NCBI GenBank assembly: GCA_027563935.2 | Contig: CM050451.1 | Coordinates: 97,677,565-97,741,564, forward strand | From: Costus lasius | Taxonomy: Eukaryota; Streptophyta; Magnoliopsida; Zingiberales; Costaceae | Reading direction: 5' to 3' | DNA: 64,000 nucleotides | Shown here: one piece after another, positions 33,061-44,837 of the stretch | Numbering within the stretch: position 1 is the first letter of the stretch | How the letters are laid out: every line of letters begins with the position of its first letter | Position numbers and translations under genes: made by a program | The notes under the pieces: generated by a model | The model's database searches: none | What the model saw: only the letters and a program-made list of their open reading frames with translations | Told to the model about the DNA's origin: nothing

Positions 33061-34022
33061 AATAAAGAAAATAAAAATCAAACAATTCTCTCATAAAAGT
33101 TTGTCGTCAAAACTATTTTCTAGATGTTGCTTGTGATTGTATTCACAGTCGTGATTGTGTTTGCAAGTATAGTTGGTGAAGCCTACTTCTCTCATAAAAG
33201 TTTTTCTATTTCCCTAGAAATTTGACAAAGGATCCCAGCCAAAATCCTCCTCCTTGCCCTTGACCTTCCTCTTGTGGATTTGTGTGCGCTAGAGCCTGTT
33301 CCTCTAGGTTCCAAGTATCATCGCTCGCCTATGTTTGCTTAGTCGCTGAACACACTTCTCAGCATTAATTTGGAGCAAGGAGGTAGTGGAACAGTGTCAA
33401 AATTATTTGCTATGTCGCCATCTGGATGCTCTCCCTTTGCCCTAAGGTTTAGGCTTCTTCAAATAGGCTAGTAGGGGTCTGGATTTGAAGAGAAAAAGTC
33501 ACTAGTTCATCCACAAAACTCGGGCTCGATCTACATAATCATGGTTATGGTTGTGATCACGACCTATTGATTGCTTCTTCTGCACTGATGTTAGAATCAT
33601 GGCCCACGATTGTGACCACTACCTAGACCATGATTCTCAAGAAATCTCCAAGTTACATGAAAATTATTGCATAGCATCATTTTTCTAAAAAAAAGTGTTA
33701 TTGCAATTTGAAAATATTTAGGTTCTATCGGTGCCCTTGAATCACAGCCCTTGATTGGATTCATGAGCCAAATTTTTGTTTAACTTAGGGCTTCAAATTT
33801 GTGAGTCCCTTTTGTCACAAAGAATATTGTTGTGGCTAAATATATTCAAAATTGCTAATTTTTATGGTATCTTTCTTAAAAATTCACAAAAAATAGAGTA
33901 ACAATAATTTTATGCTATAGATAGTAAAGTAGGGCAAAATTTTATGCCAAGAGAGGAAAATATGACACGTTAATATTAATATTAAATACACATGAAAAAT
34001 ACTATAAAAAATTATGTTATCA
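33060..34022 (-). repeat. Gypsy (Athila/Tat-like) LTR fragment
   Basis: The right end TTATGTTATCA at 34012-34022 and the adjacent AT-rich block resemble the U3 end of Athila-type LTRs read on the minus strand. Inside are GTCGTGATTGTG, GGTTGTGATCACGACC and ACGATTGTGACC repeats like those at 54960-55320. The left boundary is not clear. Confidence 0.4.
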
Positions 34023-34034
34023 GATAGTAAATAT

Positions 34035-34125
34035 TGTTCCAGTAAATAAGAAAAATGGCAAACAAATTTATGTTGATTTTAGAGACTTAAATAATGAATG
34101 TGTCCTAATGATGATTTTCTACTCT
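34035..34125 (+). pseudogene. Gypsy reverse transcriptase scrap
   Basis: A short plus-strand frame reads PVNKKNGKQIYVDFRDLNNE, the conserved start of Gypsy reverse transcriptase (KKNGxxRVCVDFRDLN). After Glu-Cys a two-base GT insertion shifts the frame away from the expected CPxDDF. Nothing else of the domain is found. It is too short to assign to a lineage. Confidence 0.65.
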
Positions 34126-34853
34126 AATAAGCAACTCAATATTAAAATTCAATGTATTCCCATTCATGAATTTGTCATCCAATTATAATCAAATTAAAAT
34201 GACATCAAAAAACAAAAACACACATCATTCCATATACCTGTTAGGATATTTTATTATACTATCATGTCATTTAGATTAAAGAACGCAAGCACAATATATT
34301 AAAGAGTAATGAACTCGCATTCCCAAGTACAATCTTAAAATGAACCTCTTAAATGTGCATTTCGAATTTCATGTGAAAAATTTCTAAGATTCATTAATAT
34401 AAAGAAGAATCAAGATAGACAATTTGAAAATAAAATCAATTATTTAATATGGCACCACTAAAAATCTCATATAGCTCAAATTATTTAAAGGGCATTTAGC
34501 TTTTCTCAACCGGTTTATTTCTAACATATTTAGACGAATTCATAGCATCTTGAAATTAACAAAGAAAAGTGCTCAATGAATGAGAGACTTAAATTGGGCA
34601 ATAGCAAGGTGCAAGGACGACGACCTTGACTCCAAACAGATTGAAGGAATCATATGACTGTAATCAAATGGAAGGATCTTTTAACAAACACAAAGAAAAA
34701 AAAATGAGGAAAAGAAAAGAGGGACTACGGATCTAAGGGAATCTGTTATCGTATCTAGACAATTAAAGGAGGAACTATAATGAACAGTGGAAGTTTATGT
34801 TCCAAAAAAAAAAAACAAAAAATACCCTTCAACATTTGAGTGAGATACACAAC
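34126..34853. other. AT-rich intergenic DNA
   Basis: No ORF over 60 codons, no repeat ends. Poly-A tract at 34805-34823. Confidence 0.6.
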
Positions 34854-34858
34854 CTTGG

Positions 34859-35619
34859 TGTCATGCTCTGGCCTAAGGTTCTCCGGCGGAACTTTATACC
34901 GTACTAAAATCCTAGATTCCGGCCCCAAAATCACCCCAAATCAAAACCCTAATTCAGACTTTGACTTGGTCAACATGATTTTGACTCGGTCAATGTGATT
35001 CCGCCGTGAACTAATCAATTTTTTTCTTCTGCTGATGTTAGGATCTGGATTACAAATCTCTCGGAGCCGACGACCCCCGTCGCCCGCCCCTCTCCCACTC
35101 GGACCTCTTGCCGGCGGCACACCTGTCGTCGATTACAACCACACAAGAACTCGCTCGTCGACGCCCCTTGGCGCCGGATACCTCACTCCCTGGAGGCATC
35201 AGAGCCCCCGCTCTAGAAAGGCCAACGGCGCCCTCGCCGTCGCCGGTGGTAGCACTCCCCAGCACTCGCATGATCCCGCTCTGCTTCATTCGTTGAACCT
35301 TTAAAGGGAAGAAGACGCCCACGTCTCGTGCCTCACATGGACCACGTTCCACAATGCCACCTGCATCGATCCCGTCTCCCGCGTCGCCCATTGCCGAAAT
35401 CCTCACAGGAATCCCAGAGTCGTCCCACCTGGAAGTAGTGCCGCTCCTCGTCCGCGCAAAGCTCGCATAAGACGATGTCTTTCGACTTTGGGGTTGACCG
35501 GAAGGTTGACTCCAATTCCGGGTTCGATGGTGTGGGGCTTAGTTTGGATCGCATCGTGGATATGGGCCGCCACCCAATCCAGTTGAATTTGGCCCGGCCT
35601 GGAACTCCAGGGCCTAACA
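34859..35619 (-). repeat. 3' LTR of the small element (761 bp, deleted form)
   Basis: It matches the other LTR at both ends but lacks the block at about 36215-36595: the sequence jumps from GTTAGGATC to GGATTACAAATCTCTC. The reading frames 35035-35304 and 35050-35406 are LTR sequence with no family resemblance. Confidence 0.85.
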
Positions 35620-36032
35620 ATTCTCCCCCACATGATTTGAACATCGCCCTCGATGTTCGATACAGGTTGAACATTGTCTATTCAATGTCCAAATTCTCTA
35701 CATCCTGTCTTCAGTCTGATGATGAATGTTACTGAACCACATCGCTTGGAATTGGCACTCAAATGTGCCATAGTGCTATGCCCAACTCAATACGAACAGG
35801 GTCATGTCCATAACGTATCTCCCCAAATGCTCTGCTCAATATGCAATCGCTGAGTTTACGTACTAGCACACTGAATCATCATGCTTATTAGCAACCTACA
35901 TCACCAAATTCATCAAGAATAACCCCGGACCTGTGGGTCATGGGCCCACAGTAAACTTGCTTCACCATCCTGGCTGATCTTAACTGAACCTCGCATCCCC
36001 ATGCTCGTTCGGAACCTCGCTCTGATACCAGT
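35620..36032 (-). other. Internal region of the small element with PPT and PBS
   Basis: On the minus strand TGGTATCAGAGC (36030-36019) lies two bases after the 5' LTR, and ATGTGGGGGAGAAT (35633-35620) abuts the 3' LTR. Between them there is no ORF with known similarity. Confidence 0.85.
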
Positions 36033-37155
36033 TGTCACGTCCCGGCCTAAGGTTCTCCGACGGACCTTTGTACCATGCCAAAACCCTAGATTACAGCCCC
36101 AAAATCACCCCCAAATCAAAACCTTAATTTAAACTTTGACTTGGTCAACATGATTTTGACCCGGTCAATGTGATTCCGCCACGCGCCGATCGATTTCTTT
36201 CTTCTGCTGACGTCAGGATCGCGTCAGTCGCCCAATTCGAAATCTTGTCCCTGCCGAAATTTGAATTTCGCCTGTTGACTCACCCGAAGCATTGACCCAC
36301 CTCGTTTCGAACGTTCGACACATTTGAAACTCATTGATGTGCCTTGTCGTCGTCTTCCTCATGCGCCTGCGTCCGAACGCCGCCTGCGTTTTCGCCGAAC
36401 GCATTGCTCCTCTTCACCGGAGTGAAAAGGCGTGATGGTAGGTTGGAGACCCCTCTTCGCCCTCAGCCTATCGTTGCCGACCTAGCAGCCGCCTACTGTC
36501 GCCGGAAACCTTGCCGGATGGGTGAAAGCTTGGAAACAGAAATCTCACCGAAAGATAGGGAAATAACACTAGCTTTTATTCCTCTCCAAAAATTGGTTAC
36601 AAATCTCTCGGAGCTGACGACCCCCGTCGCTCGCCCCTCTCCCACTCAAACCTCTCACCGGCAGCACACCTGCCGTTGGTTACAACCACACAAGAACTCG
36701 CTCATCGACGCCCCCTAGCGCCGGATACCTCGCCCCCTAGCGCCGGATACCTCGCCCCCTGGCGACATCAGAGCCCCTACTTTGGAAAAGCCGACGGCGC
36801 CCTCGCCATCACCGGTGGTAGCACTCGCACGATCCCGCTTTGCTCCGTTCACTGATCCTTTAAAGGGAAGGAGACGCTCATGTCTCGTGCCTCGCATGGA
36901 CCACGTTCCACGACACCACCCGCGTCGATCCTGTCTCCCGCATTGCCCGTTGCCATAATCCTCATTGGAATCCCGTAGTCGTCCCACCTGGAAGTAACGC
37001 CACTCCTCGTCCACGCAAAGCTCGCGGAAGACGACATCTTCCGACTTTGGGGTTGACCGAAAGGTTGACTCCAATTTCGACTTCGATAGTGTGGGCTTAG
37101 TTTGGATCGCATTGTGGATTGGGCTGCCGCCCAATCCTAACTCCAGGGCCTAACA
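36033..37155 (-). repeat. 5' LTR of the small element (1123 bp)
   Basis: The longer LTR includes a GC-rich block (36215-36595) missing from its partner and a tandem duplication around CGCCGGATACCTCGCCCCCT at 36718-36760. Ends TGTCACGTCC and GGCCTAACA. It probably keeps the ancestral length, since the deletion junction in the partner is simple. Confidence 0.85.
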
Positions 37156-37450
37156 CTTGGTATGCAAAACATTCTAACACCCAAACAAAAACATTCTTTT
37201 AACATGAATATGACTATAAAAGCTACGGCAGATAAAATTACACCAATACAAAAAGGTGTATTTGCAAAATTAAAAAATTCACAATTACACCTATTCAAAT
37301 TTAGAAACCAGCATAGATGGGAAAAAAATAAGTCATGTCAAAAGTTTATCAAAAGAAAGCAACAATAAGAAATGCAAGTTTCAACATGATAAAAGGTACA
37401 TGACACAGTACGACCTACTAAAAATCCTTGAACGACTTTCGCACAAGCTT

Positions 37451-38278
37451 TCATTCCTCGGTTTCAAGAACAGTCTTAAGACATTTGATTTGCACATTCT
37501 CTTGCAATTCCTTCGAAGCTATTTTAATCCGGGACTTCTGAATCAGTTCAAAATTCCGTATGTATTGTCTCCATGTTTGCCAGGTTGTCTTTCTTCTTTT
37601 CCAAGTTGGTTTGAATTTCTTCTTTTGCAACTCTAAACTTAAAAGATGCTTTTCCTCTAACAGCTTTGTCTCTTTCTCCGAGAGCTTTGCTATTTTCTCA
37701 TCTAGTTGCTTTATTCTATCTACTAGGAGTTGAAAAGATGTTGACCATGTGCGCTTCTCCCTATCTATTGCATCCTTCAAAGAATTTATTAGCATCATCT
37801 TCTCATTGTTTATCTGAGAATCATAGTTATGTAGATGTTGTAAAGATTCAATTTGCTTTAGAATGGTCAAAATCTTTTGGCTTAACTCTTTCCAGGCATC
37901 TGTTGGAACTCCAAGCCTAACTAGGACATGCAAGATATCCTCTGAAGAGATCGAGAATTCGTCCACTGTGGGAAACATGTCCTCTGTTTGAAATTTCTTC
38001 AAACAATCGGTCATCAAGCACCTGGCTGTGTATTCCACTGCCTTACGAATTCCCTCTGGAATTTGGGGAGCAATGACAACATGGGTCTGCTTTAGAGATG
38101 ATGGCTCAGGTGAACCTAATTCAAATTAATGCAATAATGAGAAATGTTGAATCAATTGTAGGAAGAAAGATAAGAGGAAGAGAATATATATACCAATGTT
38201 CGCTGTTACTTACCAACTTGTTGGCCTTGCTCTTTACCCGCATAAAAGGTTGCATGTAACGATGGTTTTTCCATGGTT
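37451..38278 (-). pseudogene. Coiled-coil gene piece with two spliced exons
   Basis: Two exons are supported by splice sites on the minus strand. One runs from 38278 (after TTTTTACAG, ATG at 38274) to 38214, with donor GTAAGT. The next runs from 38115 (after GAATTAG) to 37451. Phases agree and give about 241 residues. The middle part (PQIPEGIRKAVEYTARCLM, then SISSEDILHVLVRLGVPTDA) looks like a folded domain, and residues about 100-200 form a Lys/Glu/Leu coiled coil (DRIKQLDEKIAKLSEKETKL). From about 37645 to 37550 a different frame gives the better coiled coil (KEEIQTNLEKKKDNLA), suggesting two compensating frameshifts. Earlier exons probably lie further upstream, toward 39080. I do not recognise the family. 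It may be a decayed gene or a gene with one more small intron. Confidence 0.5.
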
Positions 38279-38364
38279 CTGTAAAAACATGAATAATTAA
38301 TGCTCCAAGAAGACCTAGCAGATCAACAATATTTGAGGGGTCATCTATATCAAAAATATCATTA

Positions 38365-39080
38365 GGCACACTTACAGTTGCATCTTGAACTCGTGAAAGA
38401 AAGGTGCATTAAAAAAAATTAATACAAAAAAGACGACGACAATTGCAAACAAATAAAAAAAGTAATACACAAAAAAAAATTGAGTCAATAGGATCAAAGC
38501 ACTATATATAATTTTTTTAATCCAAACATCGGCACCCTGTCCAATCCAGCATCCATACGGTTCTCATATGAATTCCCATTGTTTAGGAATTTTAATAGAT
38601 AATATGGATGCGCTAATTGCATTAATGTGTGATTTTTTTTGTTTTAAGAAGCATGGAAGTGTTAACTGCATACGAGAAAAAAAAAATTCTTTATGGAAAA
38701 AATAGCGAGGTAAAGCCCATCCTAATCTTATAAATAGAATCAAAGAACATCGAAATTCCTAGGTTATTAGGAAGGGAGAAACGTTGGAAATTTATAGCTC
38801 TATCGCAATTGCCCAAAAAGCTGCAAAAAATGGAGATTCCCCATATTATTGCAGTAGTCTATTCACACAAGGAATTCGTACCCCTTATGAATCAAAACCA
38901 AAAATAAAAAAAAAAGATTAAAATAGAAAGCAGGAGAACTTGTATAGAAAGGGGATAGTTTATCACCTAATTGAGAGTCAGAAATTCGCAACTGTTAAAG
39001 TCCAAGTCTTGATCCTCAGCACTCGCCGGTAGTCTCTTGCCGTGTCGCTGCAGAGAGGGAATTCGCATGCAAGTAGAGGA
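38365..39080 (-). other. Possible upstream exons or 5' UTR of the coiled-coil gene
   Basis: A donor-like ATGCAACT/GTAAGTG at about 38375 on the minus strand would join in frame to the exon at 38278. Around 38990-39080 the minus strand has a UTR-like stretch free of obvious repeats (ending TTGCGAATTTC, TCTCAATTAG/GTGATAAAC). Between them, 38546-38675 is a copy of the 9.3-kb tandem repeat. The exon chain is a guess from signals only. Confidence 0.3.
38546..38675. repeat. Single copy of the GTGAATTCTCC-type repeat
   Basis: CTCATATGAATTCCCATTG, then AATATGGATGCGCTAATTGC, then GAAGCATGGAAGTGTTAACT match the end of the tandem array at 9680-9780 in the same order and strand. Confidence 0.7.
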
Positions 39081-39313
39081 AACCTAGCTTCGCTTGCTGG
39101 GATTAGTGTTAAAAGAGCCAAACCCGGAGTCTATATCAAACTCAAATAACACCCAATCCAACTCTACGCTAAACTCCAGTTTTGGGCGTGGTAAATAATA
39201 ACCCGGATGTGAACAAAAGACAGATCCACACCCGGTCCTGTTCATTACGGCAGCCCTACTCGCTAGGGCAGGTCCAATGCTGACAAACTGATTAGGTCCT
39301 AACCCGAACCCTA

Positions 39314-39650
39314 TTACAGCTTGTTTTTCCCTTTGTGCTGCATGAACTGAGCAATGAAGTCTTGCCGCAAGTAGAATAGCAGCACCCCGCCGCACCCACT
39401 GTTGACAATTCTTGCCTCGACACCCTTTCTAATACCATCTCGCTCGATCCTCTTCTGCCATCTCTCAAGAGGAGGGTTTTCGATCGAAGCATGGTGCAAC
39501 AGCTGGAAGTCTTGAATGCTCTAGACACAGTGGTAGCACTTTATGGCGACAGGCATGGCCTTCTTCACTGATGCATCTCTTGTGCATATCCCTCTTTGCA
39601 AAGCTCCACAGCCGGAGATGAGAGCCTATTGGCACCTTATCCCTTCTCCG
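39314..39650 (-). pseudogene. Unassigned protein-like segment
   Basis: On the minus strand one frame runs about 105 codons with a single TAG. It reads ALQRGICTRDASVKKAMPVA, then IKCYHCV, stop, SIQDFQLLHHASIENPPLE, RWQKRIERDGIRKGVEARIV and VLLFYLRQDFIAQFMQ, ending at TAA 39316-39314. The composition is that of a real folded protein rather than random sequence. A splice acceptor (CTAG) at the TAG is also possible, in which case the last exon starts near 39520. I cannot name the family. It lies about 1.2 kb upstream of the coiled-coil exons on the same strand, so both may belong to one gene or to two. Confidence 0.4.
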
Positions 39651-39739
39651 TCACCAGCAACCTACTATAACCACTCTGCCTCATCGCTAAACTCAGACTT
39701 GACGGTGTCCAGATCGGATCAAACCCAGGGTTAAAAACC

Positions 39740-40490
39740 CTGCCCGACTCAGCTAGGATTCTGTTCTGCTCCGCCTCGTTGCCCGACCTAGATACAGAGA
39801 ATCTGATTTAATCAAACCCAATCTGATATATTACCCAATACCATCTGATGTTACAATGAAAACGTGCAGTGGGCAACCACATCCAATACAGTCTTAGTTC
39901 AGTTTGATTTGAACCAAATCAATTTGACATGAACTAATCCAAATTGATGTGATCTGATCTATGTCAACTCAATCCATCCTTTATAGTGAAAGGATCAACC
40001 TAACTCAATCAGATTAGATCCAATTTAGGTACAAATCAGATTTAAATCCAATTCTGCTTCGACGATGTGCAACTGCAATCTCTGCTTCAAACCTAAACCC
40101 CATAGTGGGTTGCTATAGTGACACCCAATTTCTAATGGCTTGGTCAGGCATTGCAGTCTAGTTCAATCTCAGCAGACCCAAATGTTGCTTACAAGGTTTA
40201 GTCCAAGTTTTGTTGGATCAAAGATATTTCTGACAGCAATCAGTTTGGTCCAACCCATATCCAAGTCTAATAACCTACCCATCTGCCTAAATGCCAATCC
40301 ATAGCAAGCAACGGTAAAATGAAGAAATAGAGAAATATAAAAATAGAGAGAAAATGAGAGAATATATGAAAACGAGAGAAATAATAATAATAAAAATAAA
40401 AAAATAACAATCATATAATAAGTTTTTTGACCTTCCTTAGTGGGATATTTATCCCACTTTATCATTATTTGTTATAGTATGAGCAAGTGT
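39740..40490. other. Intergenic DNA with degenerate AACCNAATC words
   Basis: Words such as TTTGAACCAAATCAATTTGAC and GATCCAATTTAGG recur at 39800-40030, possibly decayed transposon ends. No gene is seen. Confidence 0.4.
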
Positions 40491-40502
40491 TCTTAGTTAT
40501 TT

Positions 40503-40571
40503 GTTATATATAAAAATATTTATATATACACACACACATATATATATATGTATATATATACACATATATAT
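40503..40571. repeat. TA/CA microsatellite
   Basis: Mixed TA and CA dinucleotide runs, including ACACACACAC and TATATATATATG. Confidence 0.85.
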
Positions 40572-40786
40572 GCTTATATAGTCGGTACTGACCATAGATT
40601 GATAGACTGATATGTATCGCCCGTATCGCCTAGTAGAGAATGATACTTTAAACCTTGCTTATGTCATACCATAGTCATGCCCCATACCATCCATAATCTA
40701 TTGTGTCCCATCCCAAGCCATCTCATTCAATCACTATCACATCCTATACCATGCCTCATGAAATCCCATCTCATCCCATACATTCG

Positions 40787-40787
<1 letters not shown>

Positions 40788-40823
<36 letters not shown>
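40788..40823. repeat. (TA)18 microsatellite
   Basis: An uninterrupted TA run of 36 bases. The Ile/Tyr reading frame across it is an artefact. Confidence 0.9.
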
Positions 40824-40824
<1 letters not shown>

Positions 40825-40845
40825 TAGAAGCTATTGGACCAAGCC

Positions 40846-41075
40846 GCAGCATGGGTCAATATAGTGGGGCAAGTATTTTGAGAGCACCAATTGAATATTC
40901 AAGGCATGGCCAAAGTTTTAATACCATTTCGTGCATGTGTACCTATTCATTAGTGAATTTGACATGTACTAATTATACCAATGAGTATATATATAATGGG
41001 ACAAGTACTCTGAGAGCACCAATTGAAAATTCTAAGCATCACCAAGGTTTTAAATACCATTTCGTATATGTGTAC
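40846..41075 (+). repeat. Tandem duplication of about 125 bp
   Basis: Two diverged copies share GAGAGCACCAATTGAA, TTTTAATACCATTTCGT and ATGTGTAC, at 40880-40943 and 41008-41078. Confidence 0.65.
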
Positions 41076-41159
41076 AAAACTATTATTGGATTGATGCCAA
41101 CATATGGTATACTATTAAATTGTTGTTGTTATTGTTATTATCATACGGTACACTATTAA

Positions 41160-42690
41160 AATTATATGTAAGTTTTTAATACTTGAGTATGACATAGTGA
41201 TATGATAGGCAAAGTTGTTAAAAGATTATTCAAGATCTTAGGATCTTACAATCCTACAACCCAAATTAGCATAAATCACTTTAAATATACATAGGAACTT
41301 AATAAACTAACAAAATGTAGGACCTTTGATCTTAGTTGCAAGTTCTATAGGAGTAATGATTATTTCAATTTAACAAAGATGATTAAGTGTCCTGTACCTA
41401 GCGGTATATACTACTTTTAAAATCTTTGCCTCAATGAGCCTATCTTCTTACCCTATAATGAACTTGCCTTGATTTAAGTACATTATTATCATATTACCTC
41501 ATCTATTTATTGCTCAAGATATTGTCGCTCATGATTGGTCAACACCAAAGCCCACAATAACGTTCTTTCACGGTGCAATCAATGTGTTCTAGTTTACTTC
41601 ACTTAAGACTAATATTTAGTTTATTATTATTCAAAGAGTAATAAACACTAAATAATAGATATACACATGAGCTGGTATATTACAATTCAATTTAATTTCT
41701 ATAAAGTTGCTATATTACAAGAGAAATTCTTAAATGTTTTAATATGGTTGTCTATTGTTTGGAACTAAGATGCACCTTATTTTCTTTTATCTTTTTGTTT
41801 CTTCTTTTCAAATTTCAACATTTCAACACATCAACACACGGAGGTCATAATTAATTAATTATTTTATTTAGAATAGATAAATGCTTGCAATGTTGTCTAC
41901 ATATAGTATAATTACATTTTAATCTACTTGAGTTAAATTAGATGATATTATATTGTCATTTGAATTACAAACATATGCATGTAGAACTATCATATTAGAT
42001 TTTTTTAATCTAGTTATGAACTAAGCATTGTTCTATTTACCATGTTTTAGGCTTTTTGTTAACCCCTCAGGGTAGTGTAATCTACTCATCTTGAGATAGT
42101 AAGATTTTATCCCAAAGCCAACATTAACTTAACCCATAGATATGAAGGTGGCACACTATTCATTCCCCAGCAACTCGAGCAGATTGACCACTGCTCCACG
42201 CAATAAGGTAAATCAACAAGGACAAAGAAGCTAATGGACAAATAGATTAATCTTAACTCATCAAGACAAATTGTAAAATGTCAATTTAAATTAATCTTAA
42301 CTCATCAAGACAATAAGAATGCACCTTCAATAAAATACCTGCAGCCACAGCAGCAATTGTTGGCTAATTTTCAATACTAGTAAACAATAAATAGAACAAA
42401 TACAACTAAGGAAATGAAGAAACTAATCCTGCAAAATCAGACAAATCATAATGGTGTTTGTGAAATCAATCACACATGACAAAAGAAATAAAAAGTCATA
42501 CCAACTCATCCCACAACATTACTAGCACTGATCCTACAAACTTAATCTAAGAATCTAGAAAGACGTGAAGGGAAAAACAACAGACAATTGTACCAAAATA
42601 TCTGAAAATGAACTAGAATAGACAATCTAATTATAGCTATTGATCTATAAGATAAACGAAACAAATCCACCAAAATTAAATAGAAAAAAA
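41160..42690. other. AT-rich intergenic DNA
   Basis: No gene or element ends recognised. Short tandem echo TTAATCTTAACTCATCAAGACA at 42250 and 42290. Confidence 0.5.
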
Positions 42691-43260
42691 TTATTACACC
42701 CCAAATTATGCATTTTAATGTCCAGAAGTATTTTTGTACCTTAAGAAAATTTTTATAGAATTATTGGGAATTTTAATGGATTATAATATTTTTGGGTATG
42801 TTGGAAAATAAAAAAATTATAAATTTTGCTTGGGCTTTGAAGCTCATAACTCACGCACAAGTGTCAGTGTTTGTACCTTAAGAAAATTTTTATAGAATTA
42901 CTGGGAATTTTAATGGATTATAATATTTTTGGGTATGTTAGAAAATAAAAAAATTATAAATTTTGCTTGGGCTTTGAAGCTCATAACTCACGCACAAGTG
43001 TCAGGGTGAGCTGGGCTGACCAAACACAAAGTGAAGAAAACTGAGAAGCCAAAATTATACCTAGTGTCTCACCGTCTTTATCAAATCGACTCATGGTCAT
43101 TGCATTCGTGTCTTCTAACGATGTCATGTGCCACTTAGAGTTCGTGCACGACTCGTCCCACTCAAAAGCCCTAGGGCAAGGCATTTAAAGAATAATATCA
43201 ATTGAAATCATTGCCCGCTTGTGACATTTTGATCGACACATTTGCCACTCGCTATATCAT
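42690..43260 (+). repeat. Chromovirus-like LTR start with 137-bp tandem duplication
   Basis: TTATTACACCCCAAATTATG followed by ATTTTAATGTCCAG resembles the start of Tekay/Del-type Gypsy LTRs. The segment from TTTGTACCTTAAG to CACGCACAAGTGTCAG is present twice in tandem (42733 and 42870, period 137) with only a few differences. The rest of the LTR and any body are missing. Confidence 0.5.
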
Positions 43261-43269
43261 GCCCACTAC

Positions 43270-44830
43270 GCGGATAGTTTGCTAGGAGTTCTAACGAACG
43301 CAGCTGTAGGCAACCACAAAGTGAAGCTTCACCAAGCAAACCAGCATTATGCAATATGGTTTACTATGGTCCAACCTGGTTTAGAAATTAGTAATTTTAA
43401 ACTTCGATAAATGTTAAATTGCCTCGGTTCAATATCTTAGGCCCATTCAGAATAGATTAAGTTCAGTTCAATATAGTTTGGGTTGAATCGGACCAAAATT
43501 AAGTAGTATGCCTTGCTTAATAGTACAAAGTACAAACCCATTACCATCTACTAGATTAGATCTCTTATTTATTAGATATCAAATTAATATACATGCTTTA
43601 AGAAATCAGTAAGTTCAATGTCCTTGATAACAATACATGGTTAAGAGCCTGCTTGCCGCAGAAGTAGACATGTGGATTCGAGCCCTTGTGCCCAAATATA
43701 AGTTGTTTTTCATACACAATTATTTTTTATCTTTTCTAACATTTCAAAAATCATGATAATTCATACAAAATTCCAACAATTCCATAATAAATTTCAAAAA
43801 ATTATAAATAAAGAAGCAATATTTGCGTGTGAATATGAGTTTAGAGTTGGAAAAGAATTTAGTAACACATCCAAAAATACTTGTCATATAACACGATCAT
43901 GGGTAGACTAGCAAACAACACAACAAAGCCGGTCACTAATATAGCCAAAAATACTAGTGTAAGAAGCATACACATCCAAATAGGCCGAACAATATGTAGT
44001 TTATAATTTAGATTATGGCATCTATCAACACAAAAGGAAAAGCAATCAAAATAACTTACATGCTAAGTAAAAGAAGAATCATACCAAAGTTGCCCTATAT
44101 CTGACGCTTTACAAACAACCAAGCTCACTGAAACTACAAGCAAACAAACTCATAAGAAAAAGAACAAAATTATACAACTAATCCAAAGCATGGTCGAAAA
44201 AGCGAGTTAAATGGAATGTAGAAAAATAATAGCAAAAAGAAACCAAGTACAAAATAACAAAATGCACCCAAAATTTTAGAAAGAGAGGTAGGGACATTAA
44301 TCTAATTAATTGCATCAATTAGCAAGACAAATACAGCAACTAAAGAATAATAAAGGGAAAAAGTTTTTAAAAAATCACAATCTCCAAGCAAATCCCTGAA
44401 AAAGGAGTTAACAGAAGGTTAACCACAATCTAGTACATATAGGCCAAAGTGGACATTTATACTTAGATGCATAGGTAAATTTATATTCCTGTGTAAAATA
44501 TATCAATGGATTGAGGCATCTCATGTGCATTGACATTGAAATGAATAGTATTTCAATGATATATGAATGGCACATCAATAAGGATATGGTCATTGGCACT
44601 GAGATTAAATGGTATGTCAATAAGACATTGATCATTGACATAAAGACAACTATTTATACATAAGGGCATAATCTTTGAGTCTAAAATATGTACTACAACC
44701 GTGAGGATATGTATTATGATTGTGAATAAATAGTATATCAATAAGGACATGATAATAGTGATGGAAATAAATGATAAATCCATTAGAACTTAAATAATTG
44801 AAAATGCAATGATCCGACCCTAGCGAAGCA
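43270..44830. other. AT-rich intergenic DNA with degenerate repeats
   Basis: At 44480-44780 phrases such as CAATAAGGACATG, AATGGTATGTCAATAAG and GTGAATAAATAGTATATC recur, a decayed tandem array. No gene is seen. Confidence 0.45.
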
Positions 44831-44837
44831 TGAAATC

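Larger units (their letters stand above)
34859..37155 (-). mobile_element. Complete small non-autonomous LTR retrotransposon
   Basis: Two direct repeats, 34859-35619 and 36033-37155, start TGTCA and end CTAACA. They flank a 413-bp internal region that carries only a tRNA-iMet primer-binding site and a polypurine tract, both on the minus strand. CTTGG is duplicated on both sides (34854-34858 and 37156-37160). There is no gag or pol, so it is a TRIM/LARD-like element mobilised in trans. The LTRs are unusually long for a TRIM and differ in length (761 and 1123 bp), mainly by one block of about 370 bp. LTR identity is about 88% by eye, so the insertion is old. Confidence 0.88.

Noticed and set aside
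37400..37920. Plus-strand ORFs at 37400-37636 and 37666-37920
   Set aside because: Antisense shadows of the coiled-coil exon, which has matching splice sites on the minus strand.
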